Source: Curvibacter gracilis ATCC BAA-807
GTDB taxonomy: Bacteria; Pseudomonadota; Gammaproteobacteria; Burkholderiales; Burkholderiaceae_C
Assembly: GCF_000518645.1 (NCBI RefSeq)
Contig: NZ_JADZ01000022.1
Location: 62,001-126,000, forward strand
DNA length: 64,000 bases
Reading direction: 5' to 3'
Shown piece after piece: positions 1 through 8,695 of this stretch (within the stretch, counting starts at the first letter, position 1; each line of letters begins with the position of its first letter). The translations under genes were made by a program, and so were the position numbers. The notes under the pieces were generated by a model. The model was given only the letters and a program-made list of their open reading frames with translations, was not told where the DNA came from and did no database searches.

Positions 1-1712
1 ACCTCGCCGCGGGCCTTGAGCGCCTCGACCAGGGCCAGCTTCTGCTGCGGCCTGATGCGTGCAAACACGCTGACCTCGGCCAGCCGGTTGGCCAACTCAA
101 GGGGCGTCAGGGTAGCCAACTCGTCGCCGGTGACGACCTGATCGTTCGCGATGCCCGCCTGGGCCGCCACCGCACGCGCCGTGCGAGGGTGGTCGCCGGT
201 GATCATCACCACGCGGATACCGGCCTGGCGGCATTGCGCGATGGCCGCCGGCACCTCTGGGCGCAGCGGATCGGCCAAGCCGACCAGGCCCAGCCAGGCA
301 AACTCGAAATCGTGCTGGCCGGTGGGCCAGTCCTGGGCACTGCTGTGGCGCGCCTTGGCCACCCCCAGCACCCGCAGGCCCTGGTCGGCCAGTTGCGCCG
401 CCTGGGCGCTGACGGCGGCGCGCTCGGCCTCTGGCAGGTGGCACAGGTCCGCCACGGCTTCGGGCGCCCCCTTGGAGGCCACCCGGTCCACCTGACCGCT
501 CTTGTCGCGCCACAGGTGCGACATGGCCAGCAGGCCCGGCGACAGCTCGTACTCGCGCACCAGGCGCCATTCGGGGTGCAGGTGCTCGGTGCCCACCAGG
601 TGCGCGCCGGCAAAGCGGTGGAAGGCCTGCTCCATCGGGTCGTGCGGGTCGATTTCGCTGGCCAGCACGGCGTACTCCAGCAGCTCATGGAAGGCCTCGG
701 GCAGCGCATCTGGGCCCTCTGGCATCGGGCCCAGGGCGTTCAAGGTCTGGTCGCCGGCACACAAGGCGGCCACCGCCATGCGGTTCTGCGTCAGGGTGCC
801 GGTCTTGTCGACGCACAGCACCGTGGTCTGGCCCAGGGTCTCGATGGCGTTCAGGCGCCGGGTCAGCACCTGCTGGGCCGCCAGGCGCCGCGCGGCCAGG
901 GCCAGGAACACGATCATGATCACCGGCAGCTCCTGCGGCAGCACGCCCATGGCCAGGGTGATGCCCGACAGCACGGCCTGCAGCCAATCGCCCCGCAGCA
1001 CGCCCAGCAGGCCCACCAGCAGCGCGCACAGCGCGAGGCCGATGAACACCAGCCGGCGCGTCAGCCGGGCCATCTCTTCGCGCAAGGGCGAAGCCTGCAG
1101 CGCAATCGTGTCCAGCGACTGGCCGATCTGGCCCAGCTCGGTGCCTTGGCCCACCGCCGTGACCTGCACCAGACCTTGCCCGCTGACCACCAGGGTGCCG
1201 GCAAACACGGGCTGGCCAGGCTGTTTGGCCACAGGCTCGGATTCGCCGCTGAGCATGGCCTCGTCGGTGGCCAGCTCATGCGCTTGCAGCAAGGTGCCAT
1301 CGGCCGGCACGCGGTCGCCCTCGGCAATCATCAACAGGTCTTCGCGCACCACCTCGCGCCCGGCCACCCGCTGCGCCACACCGCCCCGCAACACCAGCGC
1401 GCGCGGGCTGGACAGGTCGCGCAAGGCGTTCAGGGTCTGATCGGTGCGCCGCTCCTGCAGCACCGTGAGGGTCATGATGATGAGCACAAAGCCCAGCAGG
1501 ATCAGCGCCTCATGGGCGTTGCCCATGGTCAGGTAGATGGCCCCGGCGCCCAGCAGCAGCAGGAACATGGGCTCGCGCACCACGTCCCAGGCCATGTCGC
1601 GCAAGGTGCGGCGCTGACTGACGCCCAGTTCATTGGGGCCCTCGTCGCGCAGACGCTGCGCGGCCACGGCCGGGTCCAGGCCTGGGGGTGGGATGGGGTT
1701 GGTATCGGACAT
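1..1712 (-). CDS. P-type cation-transporting ATPase, 3' end outside window
   Basis: ATP-driven inner-membrane cation pump of the P2-like group. About 570 residues are present from the ATG at 1712 (MSDTNPIPPPGLDP); the frame runs off the window start. Visible in order: an actuator-domain SGES motif, a membrane motif PQELP in helix 4 where calcium-type pumps have PEGLP, the phosphorylation motif DKTGTLT with the aspartate at residue 302, and a nucleotide-binding KGAPE. The window ends just before the expected TGDGVND hinge motif, so the C-terminal membrane domain is not seen. The transported ion cannot be read from this part. It is transcribed away from the nemR-like gene. Family call is secure, substrate unknown. 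Confidence 0.93.
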   Translation of the reverse strand, partial: MSDTNPIPPPGLDPAVAAQRLRDEGPNELGVSQRRTLRDMAWDVVREPMFLLLLGAGAIYLTMGNAHEALILLGFVLIIMTLTVLQERRTDQTLNALRDLSSPRALVLRGGVAQRVAGREVVREDLLMIAEGDRVPADGTLLQAHELATDEAMLSGESEPVAKQPGQPVFAGTLVVSGQGLVQVTAVGQGTELGQIGQSLDTIALQASPLREEMARLTRRLVFIGLALCALLVGLLGVLRGDWLQAVLSGITLAMGVLPQELPVIMIVFLALAARRLAAQQVLTRRLNAIETLGQTTVLCVDKTGTLTQNRMAVAALCAGDQTLNALGPMPEGPDALPEAFHELLEYAVLASEIDPHDPMEQAFHRFAGAHLVGTEHLHPEWRLVREYELSPGLLAMSHLWRDKSGQVDRVASKGAPEAVADLCHLPEAERAAVSAQAAQLADQGLRVLGVAKARHSSAQDWPTGQHDFEFAWLGLVGLADPLRPEVPAAIAQCRQAGIRVVMITGDHPRTARAVAAQAGIANDQVVTGDELATLTPLELANRLAEVSVFARIRPQQKLALVEALKARGE

Positions 1713-1959
1713 GTCAGGTGCTGCGGGGCGAGGCAGTGCCCCAGGGTGGTGACCATGAGCTTGTTCCATGAGCTTGTTATACGCCCGATCCGTGACCCGG
1801 TCTCTGCGCTGGCGCACGGGTGCCGGCACGCACGGGCTCTGGTGTACAGCATGCTGTCGGCCCGCATTCGCCTGCGCATCGGTACCCAACCAGGCCCAGC
1901 CCCATCGGTGCAGCTGCAGCGGGATACCCCCATACGATCAACGGTCATTCTTTGCACTC

Positions 1960-1974
1960 TAGACGACTGGTCTA
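1960..1974. promoter_or_regulatory. Operator-like palindrome upstream of nemR-like gene
   Basis: TAGACGACTGGTCTA, with arms TAGAC and GTCTA around 5 bases, lies 24 bases before the regulator start. The same architecture recurs at 2625-2639 with one base changed in the centre. Two copies, one before the repressor and one before the reductase, are what an autoregulating NemR-type repressor would need. Binding is inferred. Confidence 0.7.
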
Positions 1975-1998
1975 ATAAAAAGCCTAACATCCGCTCCC

Positions 1999-2583
1999 AT
2001 GAAGCCCGCCCACGCCGACACCCGCCAACACATCCTGGACACGGGCAACCGCATCATTGCCAGCAAGGGCTTTTCGGCGGTGGGCCTGAACGAGATCCTG
2101 CAGGCGGCCGAGGTGCCCAAGGGCTCGTTCTACCATTACTTCAAATCGAAGGAGCAGTTCGGTCAGGCCCTGCTCGAGTCCTTCTTTGAGGCTTATCTGG
2201 CCCGCATCGACAGCCTGTTTGCACGCACCGACCTGAACGCCCGCGAACGCCTGCTGGCCTATTGGCAGCAGTGGCAGGCCACCCAGTGCCCCGGTTGTGA
2301 CGACCAGCCCTGCCAGGTGGTGAAGCTCAGCGCCGAGGTGTCCGACCTGTCGGAGCCCATGCGCCTGGCCTTGCAGGATGGCACCAACCGCATCACTGCG
2401 CGCCTGGCGGAGGTCATCCGGGCCGGCCAGGCCGATGGCTCGATGCCCGTGCTCGATCCCGAGGCCAGCGCCAGCCTGCTGTACCAGCTGTGGCTGGGCG
2501 CCAGTCTGTTGGGCAAGGTGCACCGGCAGACCGGCTCGCTGCAACAGGCCATGACCTTCACGCAGCGGTTGCTCACCCCCTGA
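1999..2583 (+). CDS. nemR: TetR-family repressor, NemR-like
   Basis: Predicted electrophile/oxidant-sensing transcriptional repressor of 194 residues. The N-terminal helix-turn-helix spans about residues 10-55 (GFSAVGLNEIL followed by VPKGSFYHYFKSKEQF). The ligand domain has a cysteine cluster at Cys97, Cys100 and Cys105 followed by VVKLSAEVSDLS. E. coli NemR senses electrophiles and reactive chlorine through a conserved cysteine in this segment, and Cys105 looks equivalent by position; that is inference. It is followed 204 bases downstream on the same strand by a nemA-like reductase, the same pairing as E. coli nemRA. Identical palindromes flank the gene, suggesting self-repression and control of the reductase. 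Confidence 0.85.
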   Translation: MKPAHADTRQHILDTGNRIIASKGFSAVGLNEILQAAEVPKGSFYHYFKSKEQFGQALLESFFEAYLARIDSLFARTDLNARERLLAYWQQWQATQCPGCDDQPCQVVKLSAEVSDLSEPMRLALQDGTNRITARLAEVIRAGQADGSMPVLDPEASASLLYQLWLGASLLGKVHRQTGSLQQAMTFTQRLLTP

Positions 2584-2624
2584 AGCCGCTTTTTCGGTCT
2601 GAACGCCTTTTTTGAAACAGAAAC

Positions 2625-2639
2625 TAGACGACCGGTCTA
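2625..2639. promoter_or_regulatory. Second NemR-type operator, upstream of nemA-like gene
   Basis: TAGACGACCGGTCTA matches the site at 1960-1974 in 14 of 15 bases. It lies in the 204-base gap between regulator and reductase, about 150 bases before the reductase start, which implies the reductase has its own promoter rather than relying only on read-through. Confidence 0.7.
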
Positions 2640-2787
2640 TTAAATACAGAGATGCACCCCATGTTGAAACCCACCCCGCCCTGTCGCCGTTGACCAGTGC
2701 CAACACGCCGACCGCAACCCTTTTCAACCCCCTGCCAGCCTCAACCCGGGCCCCCGTGGCTCTCTCAACCTGAAAGACCTTGACCCC

Positions 2788-3885
2788 ATGACCACCTTGT
2801 TCGACCCCATCCAAGCCGGCGACATCGCCCTGTCCAACCGCATCGCCATGGCCCCGCTGACGCGCAACCGCGCACCGGGCGGTGTGCCCACCGCCGCCAT
2901 GGCCGAGTACTACGGGCAGCGCGCCAGCGCCGGCCTGATCATTGCCGAGGCCAGCCAGATCAGCCCCATGGCGCAAGGCTACCTCGACACCCCGGGCATC
3001 CACTCGCCCGAGCAGGTGGCCGCCTGGCGCCAAGTGACGGCCGCCGTGCACGCCAAGGGCGGGCGCATCGTGCTGCAGCTGTGGCATGTGGGTCGCATCT
3101 CGCACAGCTCGCTGCTGCCCGGTGGCGCCGCGCCCGTGTCGCCCACCGCCGTGGCCGCCAAGGCCCACACCTTCACCGCTGAAGGCTTTGTGCCGGTCTC
3201 CACACCACGCGCCCTGGGCGACGACGAGATCCCTGCCCTGCTGGAGGACTACCGCCGCGCCGCACGCAACGCGATCGAGGCCGGCTTTGACGGCGTGGAA
3301 GTGCATGGCGCCAACACCTACCTGCTGGAGCAGTTCCTGCGCGACAGCGTGAACGACCGCAGCGGCCCTTACGGCGGCACTATCGAGAACCGGGCCCGCC
3401 TGCTGCTGGAGGTGGTGCGCACGGTGGCCGCCGAAATCGGCGCCGGCCGCACCGGCCTGCGCCTGAGCCCCACCACCACCTTTGGCGGCAGCGCCCCGGT
3501 GGACAGCCAGGCCCAGGCCCTGTACGGCTACGTGGTGCAGCAGGTGGCCTCGCTGGGCCTGGCCTACCTGCACGTGATCGAGGGTGAAACCGGTGGCGCC
3601 CGCCAACCCGAAGGCGCCCCGGCCTTCGACTACGCTGCGCTGCGCCGCGCCTTCCCCGGCACCTGGATCGTGAACAACGGCTTCAGCCGCAGCGAGGCCC
3701 TGCAGGCCGTGGCCAGCGGCGCCACCGACGTGGTGGCCTTTGGCCGCCCCTTCATCGCCAACCCCGACCTGGTGCGCCGCCTGCGTGAAGACGCCCCGCT
3801 CAACCCCTTGCGCGCCGACAAGCTGTACGGCGGCGGGGCCGAAGGCTATACCGACTACCCCACGCTGGACGCTGTGGCGGCCTGA
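2788..3885 (+). CDS. nemA: Old yellow enzyme, N-ethylmaleimide reductase-like
   Basis: Cytosolic FMN-dependent, NADPH-using ene-reductase that would reduce activated C=C bonds in quinones, enones and maleimides, and possibly nitro compounds. Its 365 residues equal the length of E. coli NemA. It is a single TIM barrel: N-terminal LFDPIQAGDIALSNRIAMAPLTR, the substrate/FMN pair in VEVHGANTYLLEQFL (His and Asn), then NDRSGPYGG and the C-terminal phosphate-binding part VVAFGRPFIANPDL. The gene lies after a NemR-like repressor and an operator. Physiological role is probably detoxification of electrophiles; the natural substrate is not determined by sequence. Confidence 0.92.
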   Translation: MTTLFDPIQAGDIALSNRIAMAPLTRNRAPGGVPTAAMAEYYGQRASAGLIIAEASQISPMAQGYLDTPGIHSPEQVAAWRQVTAAVHAKGGRIVLQLWHVGRISHSSLLPGGAAPVSPTAVAAKAHTFTAEGFVPVSTPRALGDDEIPALLEDYRRAARNAIEAGFDGVEVHGANTYLLEQFLRDSVNDRSGPYGGTIENRARLLLEVVRTVAAEIGAGRTGLRLSPTTTFGGSAPVDSQAQALYGYVVQQVASLGLAYLHVIEGETGGARQPEGAPAFDYAALRRAFPGTWIVNNGFSRSEALQAVASGATDVVAFGRPFIANPDLVRRLREDAPLNPLRADKLYGGGAEGYTDYPTLDAVAA

Positions 3886-3945
3886 ATGCGGGTTTGAGAG
3901 GCCGTGTCACAGGGGTCGTGCCCGGTGTGAGCCGCATTCCACACA

Positions 3946-3970
3946 ATACGGCTCAAACTGTGAGCCGTAT
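3946..3970. terminator. Perfect 10-bp hairpin between convergent genes
   Basis: ATACGGCTCA and TGAGCCGTAT form a perfect 10-bp stem with a 5-base loop. There is no T-run on either side, so it is a weak or bidirectional terminator candidate for the convergent nemA-like and ctlX-like genes. The TGAGCCGTAT arm is repeated directly at 3989-3998, and a shorter copy (GTGAGCCG) lies at 3927-3934. Confidence 0.45.
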
Positions 3971-4091
3971 CTGTGAGCTTTGACTGTGTGAGCCGTATCC
4001 GGCCCACGACGGCACAGCCCCCGTCACACCTGCAGGATCAGGACGTTCCCAACTGCGTCCATGGCGTTTGGAACAGGCCACCGGGCCTGCT

Positions 4092-5026
4092 TCAACGCCG
4101 GGGCGCCAGGTGAATCCCCGCCAGCATGCAGCGCACCGAGCCGCCCGCCATCTCGACCGTGGGCACGGCCAGCGGCAGCAGGCGCGCGCTCTGGCCAATG
4201 GTGGCCCGCTGGGCGGGGGTGAGGCTGTCGTGGGCGCGCTGCGACAGGGCCAGCAGGCGCCCGTCCCGGCCCGACAGCTCAAGCGCATTGCCGGCAAAGT
4301 CGGCGATCTGGGCCGCGCTCAGGGCGATCACCTCGCGGCCTGATTCTTCCAGGCGGGCGCGCAGTTCGGCGGCGCGCCGCGCATCCGGGATCAGGTCAAA
4401 GCCCACCAAGGCAAATTGGGTGGCAATGCACATCAACACATTGGTGTGGTAGACGGGCTGGCCCTGGGCGTCGGCGGTGTCGAACACCAGGGGTTCAAAG
4501 CCGAAATGGGTGCAAAAGCGCTCCAGGGCCACCGCATCGGCCCGGTTCGAGCGGGCCGTGTGGCCACGCGGGCCACGTGGTCGAGCACCATGGCGCCGGT
4601 GCCCTCCAGAAACAGGCCGTCGGGCTCCAGGCCTGAATAGTCGATCACGTCCTGCACGCGGTAACAGGTCTTGAGCATCTCGATCACATCGCTGCGCCGC
4701 TCGCGCCGCCGGCTGGGCGAGTGCATGGGGTACAGCGCCACATGCCCGCCCGGGTGGGTGGAAAACCAGTTGTTCGGAAACACCGAATCGGGCGTGTCGC
4801 GCTCGCCAGGGTCCTCAAACAAGTGCACGCGCACGCCCTCGGCCTCCAGCCGGGCCGCGGCGGCCGTCACCTCGTCGCGCGCCGCCTCGGCGATGCGCTG
4901 GGCCGCCTCGCGCTCGGCCGCCTGCTGGAAGGCGTTGTCGGCCGCAGTCTCGGGATTGGGGGTGAAACGGTGCGGGCGCACCATCACGACGGCCGCAGGG
5001 GCCTGGATCGAAGGCAGAGGGGGCAT
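4092..5026 (-). pseudogene. ctlX: Citrulline hydrolase (CtlX-like), single-base frameshift
   Basis: Member of the amidinotransferase/dimethylargininase-like superfamily, resembling CtlX enzymes associated with citrulline or arginine use. The start at 5026 gives MPPLPSIQAPAAVVMVRPHR, then PDSVFPNNWFSTHPGG and LEGTGAMVLDH in one frame. The rest continues in another frame as ALERFCTHFGFEPLVFDTAD, VYHTNVLM and the catalytic-cysteine end GGSVRCMLAGIHLAPRR. The break is near 4561: one extra base there would restore DHVARVAYTARSNRADAVALERF, so one base is missing. Both halves keep their active-site residues, so this is either a very recent mutation or a sequencing error. It lies 51 bases after ornithine cyclodeaminase on the same strand, a likely operon. 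The full product would be about 311 residues. Confidence 0.8.
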
Positions 5027-5077
5027 GGGCGGAAAGTGCAGATGAAGAGCTCAGGGGTGCGGAATCAGGCCGGGCAC

Positions 5078-6127
5078 TCAGGCCACGCGGCGCAGGGCGG
5101 CCCGAGCGCTGCCGGCGCGTGTGTGACGGAACAGGTCCTTGGGGTCGTCGGCCTCGGGCACCAACTCCACCTCCACGCCCAGTTGCCGGCGGCTGGCCTG
5201 CTCCAGCACATAGCGCAGGGTGGAATAGTCCTCCAGCGCAAAGCCCACCGAATCGAACACCGTGACCTGCTCGGCACTCTGGCGCCCGGCCTCGGTGCCG
5301 GCCAGCACACGCCACAGGTCCACCACCACAAAGTCGGCCGGCAACTGCTGGATGTCGCCCTCCACCCGGGTCTGGGGCTCGTACTCGACAAACACACGGG
5401 CCGCGCGCAGCACGTCGGCGTGCAGCTCGGTCTTGCCAGGGCAGTCGCCGCCCACGGCGTTCAGGTGCATGCCGGGCTCGATCATGTCGGGGGTGATGAT
5501 GGTGGCGTAGGCCTTGTCGGCGGTGAGGGTGGTCACCACATCGGCCCCGCGCACCGCGTCGGCGGTCGAGCTGGCGCGCCGGATGCGGAGCCCGGTACAG
5601 TGGGCCAGGTTGCGCACCAGCTTGTCGGTGGCCCGGGGGTCGAGGTCGAACACCGCGATCTCCTCGATGCCCAGGTGGTGGTGAAAGGCCAGGGCCTGGA
5701 ACTCGCTCTGGGCGCCGTTGCCGATCAGGGCCATGCGGCGCGCGTCGGGCCGCGCCAGGGCGCGGGCCGCCATCAGCGAGGTAGCGCAGGTGCGCAGCGC
5801 GGTGGCCAGCGTCAGCTCAGACAGCAGCACCGGGTAGCCCGTGGCCACCTCGGCCAGCACCCCGAAGGCCATCACGGTGTACAGGCCCCGGCCCGTGTTG
5901 CCCGGGTGGCCGTTGACGTATTTGAAGGCGTAGTGCTGCGCATCGGACACGGGCATCAGCTCGATCACGCCGATGTCGGAGTGGCTGGCCACGCGGGCCG
6001 ATTTGTCAAAGTCGGCCCAGCGCACGAAATCGTCGCGGATGGCGTCGGCCAGTTCGCCCACAAAGCGGGCAACGCCGATCTCCTGCACGAGGCGGGACAT
6101 GGTGGGAACATCGATGAAACGGGTCAT
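5078..6127 (-). CDS. Ornithine cyclodeaminase family protein
   Basis: Predicted NAD-dependent ornithine cyclodeaminase (ornithine to proline plus ammonia) of the mu-crystallin family, 349 residues. N-terminal substrate region FKYVNGHPGNTGRGLYTVMAFGVL, where the lysine and following residues bind the amino acid carboxylate; Rossmann motif ALIGNGAQSEFQALAFHH near residue 138, then VFDLDPRATDKLV. It is first in a two-gene minus-strand unit with the citrulline hydrolase-like gene and is divergent from an Lrp-type regulator. Together they suggest citrulline to ornithine to proline. Some family members reduce imines or make siderophore precursors, but the neighbours favour amino acid catabolism. 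Confidence 0.88.
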   Translation of the reverse strand: MTRFIDVPTMSRLVQEIGVARFVGELADAIRDDFVRWADFDKSARVASHSDIGVIELMPVSDAQHYAFKYVNGHPGNTGRGLYTVMAFGVLAEVATGYPVLLSELTLATALRTCATSLMAARALARPDARRMALIGNGAQSEFQALAFHHHLGIEEIAVFDLDPRATDKLVRNLAHCTGLRIRRASSTADAVRGADVVTTLTADKAYATIITPDMIEPGMHLNAVGGDCPGKTELHADVLRAARVFVEYEPQTRVEGDIQQLPADFVVVDLWRVLAGTEAGRQSAEQVTVFDSVGFALEDYSTLRYVLEQASRRQLGVEVELVPEADDPKDLFRHTRAGSARAALRRVA

Positions 6128-6254
6128 GGCGGGGTCTTTCAGAGGGCTTTCAACCCGCGGGGAATCACGGGGAATGGAAGAATTCTTCCCGTTGGACGCG
6201 CCAAAATGAACCCTTCAATCTGTCAATTTTTACGATCCATTGGCCAATATGCGC

Positions 6255-6276
6255 TGAACAAGTGACAATTTGTTCA
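6255..6276. promoter_or_regulatory. Inverted repeat overlapping Lrp-type gene start
   Basis: TGAACAA and TTGTTCA form a perfect 7-bp inverted repeat with an 8-base AT-rich spacer. The right arm ends on the A of the ATG at 6276. It sits in the gap between the Lrp-type gene and ornithine cyclodeaminase. Lrp/AsnC proteins commonly bind AT-rich imperfect palindromes and self-regulate, so this is a plausible autoregulatory site. Confidence 0.5.
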
Positions 6277-6701
6277 TGGATGACATCGACCGCGAACTGA
6301 TCGCCCTGCTGCGTGACAACGCCCGCCTGCCCGTGGTGGCCCTGGCCGCCAAGCTGCGCGTGGCCCGCGCCACGGTGCAGAACCGCATCGTCCGGCTGGA
6401 GGCCGAGGGCACCATCGTGGGCTACACGGTGCGCCTGCGACCGGCCGCCGAGGCCCACCGCATCCGCGCCATGACCAGCATCGCGGTAGAGGGCCCGCAC
6501 GGTGCCGAGGTGCTGCGCATCCTGCGCGGCCACCCCAACATCGTGGCCCTGCACAGCACCAATGGCCGGTGGGATCTGCTGGCCGAGATCCGCACCGACA
6601 GCCTGGAAGCCTTCGACAAGGTCTTGAGCACGCTGCGCTCCATCCACGGCATCTCGAACACCGAGACCAGCCTGCTGCTGTCCACCCACAAGCTGGCCTG
6701 A
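6276..6701 (+). CDS. Lrp/AsnC-family transcriptional regulator
   Basis: Amino-acid-responsive DNA-binding regulator, 141 residues. The ATG at 6276 (MDDIDRELIALLRDNAR) is the normal family start; a TTG two codons earlier is less likely. The N-terminal winged helix-turn-helix reads LAAKLRVARATVQNRIVRLEAEGTIVGY, and a C-terminal RAM-type ligand domain starts near residue 65 (MTSIAVEGPHGAEVLRILRG). It is divergent from ornithine cyclodeaminase and the citrulline hydrolase, with 148 bases between starts, and is the obvious candidate to control them in response to arginine, ornithine or citrulline. Confidence 0.9.
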   Translation: MDDIDRELIALLRDNARLPVVALAAKLRVARATVQNRIVRLEAEGTIVGYTVRLRPAAEAHRIRAMTSIAVEGPHGAEVLRILRGHPNIVALHSTNGRWDLLAEIRTDSLEAFDKVLSTLRSIHGISNTETSLLLSTHKLA

Positions 6702-6820
6702 TCAAGTCATGACACGCGCAGTCGATCTGGCGCAAAGCCCCAACAGGCCCGCAGCGCCACAATGGGGTAGCCACCGATGCTGTGGTGCCTTGCTCCCCCA
6801 CCACCCGACCCCGAACCGTC

Positions 6821-8650
6821 ATGACCCCTTCCCTGGCCGATCTGCACACCCTTTCAGAGCTGTTTGACTGGCGCGTGGCCCAAAGCCCGCAGGCCGAGGC
6901 CTATCAGGTGTACAACCCCGGCACCGAGCAGTGGGACAGCCTCAGCTGGCAGGCCGTGGCCACCCAGGTGGCCCGCCATGCGGCCGCCCTGGCCAGCCTG
7001 GGCCTGCGCCGGGGTGAGCGCATCGGCCTGCTGCTGCCCAACGGCCTGAACGCGGTCTGCCTGGACCAGGCCGCCCTGCGCCGCGCCTGTGTGCCCGTGC
7101 CCATGCACGCGCTGGACAACCCCAACAGCATCGCCTACATCCTGGCCGACAGCGATGCCAGCCTGCTGGTGCTGCAGACCGAGGCCCAGTGGGCCTCCAT
7201 CGCCAGCGTGGGCCTGGCCCTGCCCGCCCTGCGCCAGGTGGTGGTGGTGCAGCCCGGCAGCACGCCGCTGGCCGCGCCCCCGGGCACGGTGCCGCTGTGC
7301 TCGCTGACCGACTGGCTGGCCCGGGGCGATGCCTTGAACGGCGCCGTGCCCAGCCAGCCGCCCCAGGCCGAAGACCTGGCCGCACTGGTCTACACCTCGG
7401 GCACCACCGGCAAGCCCAAGGGTGTGATGCTGACCCACCGCAATGTGCTGTCGAACGTGCAGGCCTGCGTGCAGCGCGTGCAGGCGCGCGCCAGCGATGT
7501 GTTTCTGTCGTTCCTGCCGCTGTCGCACACCTTCGAGCGCACCGCGGGCTACTACCTGCCCGTGGCAGTGGGGGCCAGCGTGGCCTTTGCGCGCTCCACC
7601 CAGCAGCTGATGCAGGACTTTCAAAGCGTGCGCCCCACGGTGCTGGTGTCGGTGCCGCGCATCTTCGAGCGGGTGCATGCCGGCTTCGAGACCCGTCTGG
7701 CCGGCCATCCCATGAACGCCCGCCTGGCGCGTGCCGCGCAGGACATCGGCTGGCAACGCTTTGCCGCAGCCCAGGGCCTGGCCGACGCGCTGGGCCAGCC
7801 CACCCCACCACCGGGCCCGCTGGCGCGGCTGGCCTGGCCGCTGCTGGAGCACCTGGTGGCGCGCCGCCTGCAGGCCGGCTTCGGCGGCCGCCTGCGCCTG
7901 GCCGTCAGCGGGGGCGCCCCGCTCTCGCCTGCCGTGGCGCGCTGCTTCAACAGCCTGGGCGTGCCCATTGCCCAGGGCTATGGCATGACCGAATCGTCGC
8001 CCGTGATCGCCGTCAACACGCTGGACGACAACCACCCCGCCACCGTCGGCCGGCCGCTGGAGGGCCTGGAAGTGCGCATTGCCGACAACCGCGAGCTGCA
8101 GGTGCGCGGCCCCAGCGTGATGCGTGGCTACTGGAAGCGCGAGGACGACACCCGTGCCGCCCTGCTGGAAGGTGGCTGGCTGCGCACCGGCGACCAGGCC
8201 GCGCTGGAGGACGGGCGCATCCGCATCCTGGGCCGGGTCAAGGAGATCATCGTCACCTCCACCGGCGAGAAGATCGCCCCGGCCGACCTGGAGCTGGCCA
8301 TCACCCAGGACACCTTGTTCGACCAGGCCTACGCCTTTGGCGACAACCGCCCCTTCATCGGCTGCATCGTGGTGCTCAACCCGGCGCAGTGGCAGGCCCT
8401 GGCCCACACGCTGGCCCTGAACCCGGATGACCCGGCCGCCCTCACCGCCAGTGCGGCCAGCAAGGCGGTGCTGGAGCGCATCAAGGCCCTGACCGCCAGC
8501 TTTCCTTACTACGCCCAGCCCCGGGCCGTGCGCCTGACGCTCGAGCCCTGGACCATCGAGAACACCTTGATGACGCCCACGCTCAAACTCAAGCGCAACA
8601 ACCTGGCCCAGCACTTCAAAAGCGACATCGAGGCCGTGTACCGGCGTTGA
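6821..8650 (+). CDS. AMP-dependent long-chain acyl-CoA synthetase
   Basis: Activates a carboxylic acid, most likely a long-chain fatty acid, to its CoA ester via acyl-AMP. 609 residues from the ATG at 6821 (MTPSLADLHTLSELFDWR); an upstream in-frame start at 6782 adds a poorly conserved 13 residues. Diagnostic motifs: P-loop LVYTSGTTGKPKGVMLTHRN, FLPLSHTFERTAGYY, AVSGGAPLSP, QGYGMTESSPV, and the hinge and C-terminal adenylation motifs LRTGDQAALEDGRIRILGR with KEIIVTSTGEKIAP. The LSHTFERT motif and C-terminus are typical of FadD15/AMP-forming long-chain synthetases. Convergent with the following monooxygenase; no close partner genes. Confidence 0.9.
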   Translation: MTPSLADLHTLSELFDWRVAQSPQAEAYQVYNPGTEQWDSLSWQAVATQVARHAAALASLGLRRGERIGLLLPNGLNAVCLDQAALRRACVPVPMHALDNPNSIAYILADSDASLLVLQTEAQWASIASVGLALPALRQVVVVQPGSTPLAAPPGTVPLCSLTDWLARGDALNGAVPSQPPQAEDLAALVYTSGTTGKPKGVMLTHRNVLSNVQACVQRVQARASDVFLSFLPLSHTFERTAGYYLPVAVGASVAFARSTQQLMQDFQSVRPTVLVSVPRIFERVHAGFETRLAGHPMNARLARAAQDIGWQRFAAAQGLADALGQPTPPPGPLARLAWPLLEHLVARRLQAGFGGRLRLAVSGGAPLSPAVARCFNSLGVPIAQGYGMTESSPVIAVNTLDDNHPATVGRPLEGLEVRIADNRELQVRGPSVMRGYWKREDDTRAALLEGGWLRTGDQAALEDGRIRILGRVKEIIVTSTGEKIAPADLELAITQDTLFDQAYAFGDNRPFIGCIVVLNPAQWQALAHTLALNPDDPAALTASAASKAVLERIKALTASFPYYAQPRAVRLTLEPWTIENTLMTPTLKLKRNNLAQHFKSDIEAVYRR

Positions 8651-8669
8651 AGGCTGGCCGGCGCACAAC

Positions 8670-8695
8670 AGCGCTGACAGCGCTTCAGGCCTGAA
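8670..8695. terminator. Compact hairpins in a convergent gap
   Basis: AGCGCT, three bases, AGCGCT is followed immediately by the palindrome TTCAGGCCTGAA, filling the short space between the convergent acyl-CoA synthetase and monooxygenase and overlapping the latter's stop. No T-run, so bidirectional termination is only a suggestion. Confidence 0.3.

Noticed and set aside
189-2189. Long plus-strand open frame (666 codons) opposite the P-type ATPase
   Set aside because: It is antisense to clear ATPase motifs, is rich in His, Gln, Gly and Arg as expected from GC-rich complement reading, and runs into the nemR-like gene.
6854-8668. 604-codon minus-strand open frame opposite the acyl-CoA synthetase
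   Set aside because: Composition (His, Gln, Gly, Val) is that of a codon-position shadow; the plus strand carries all adenylation motifs.
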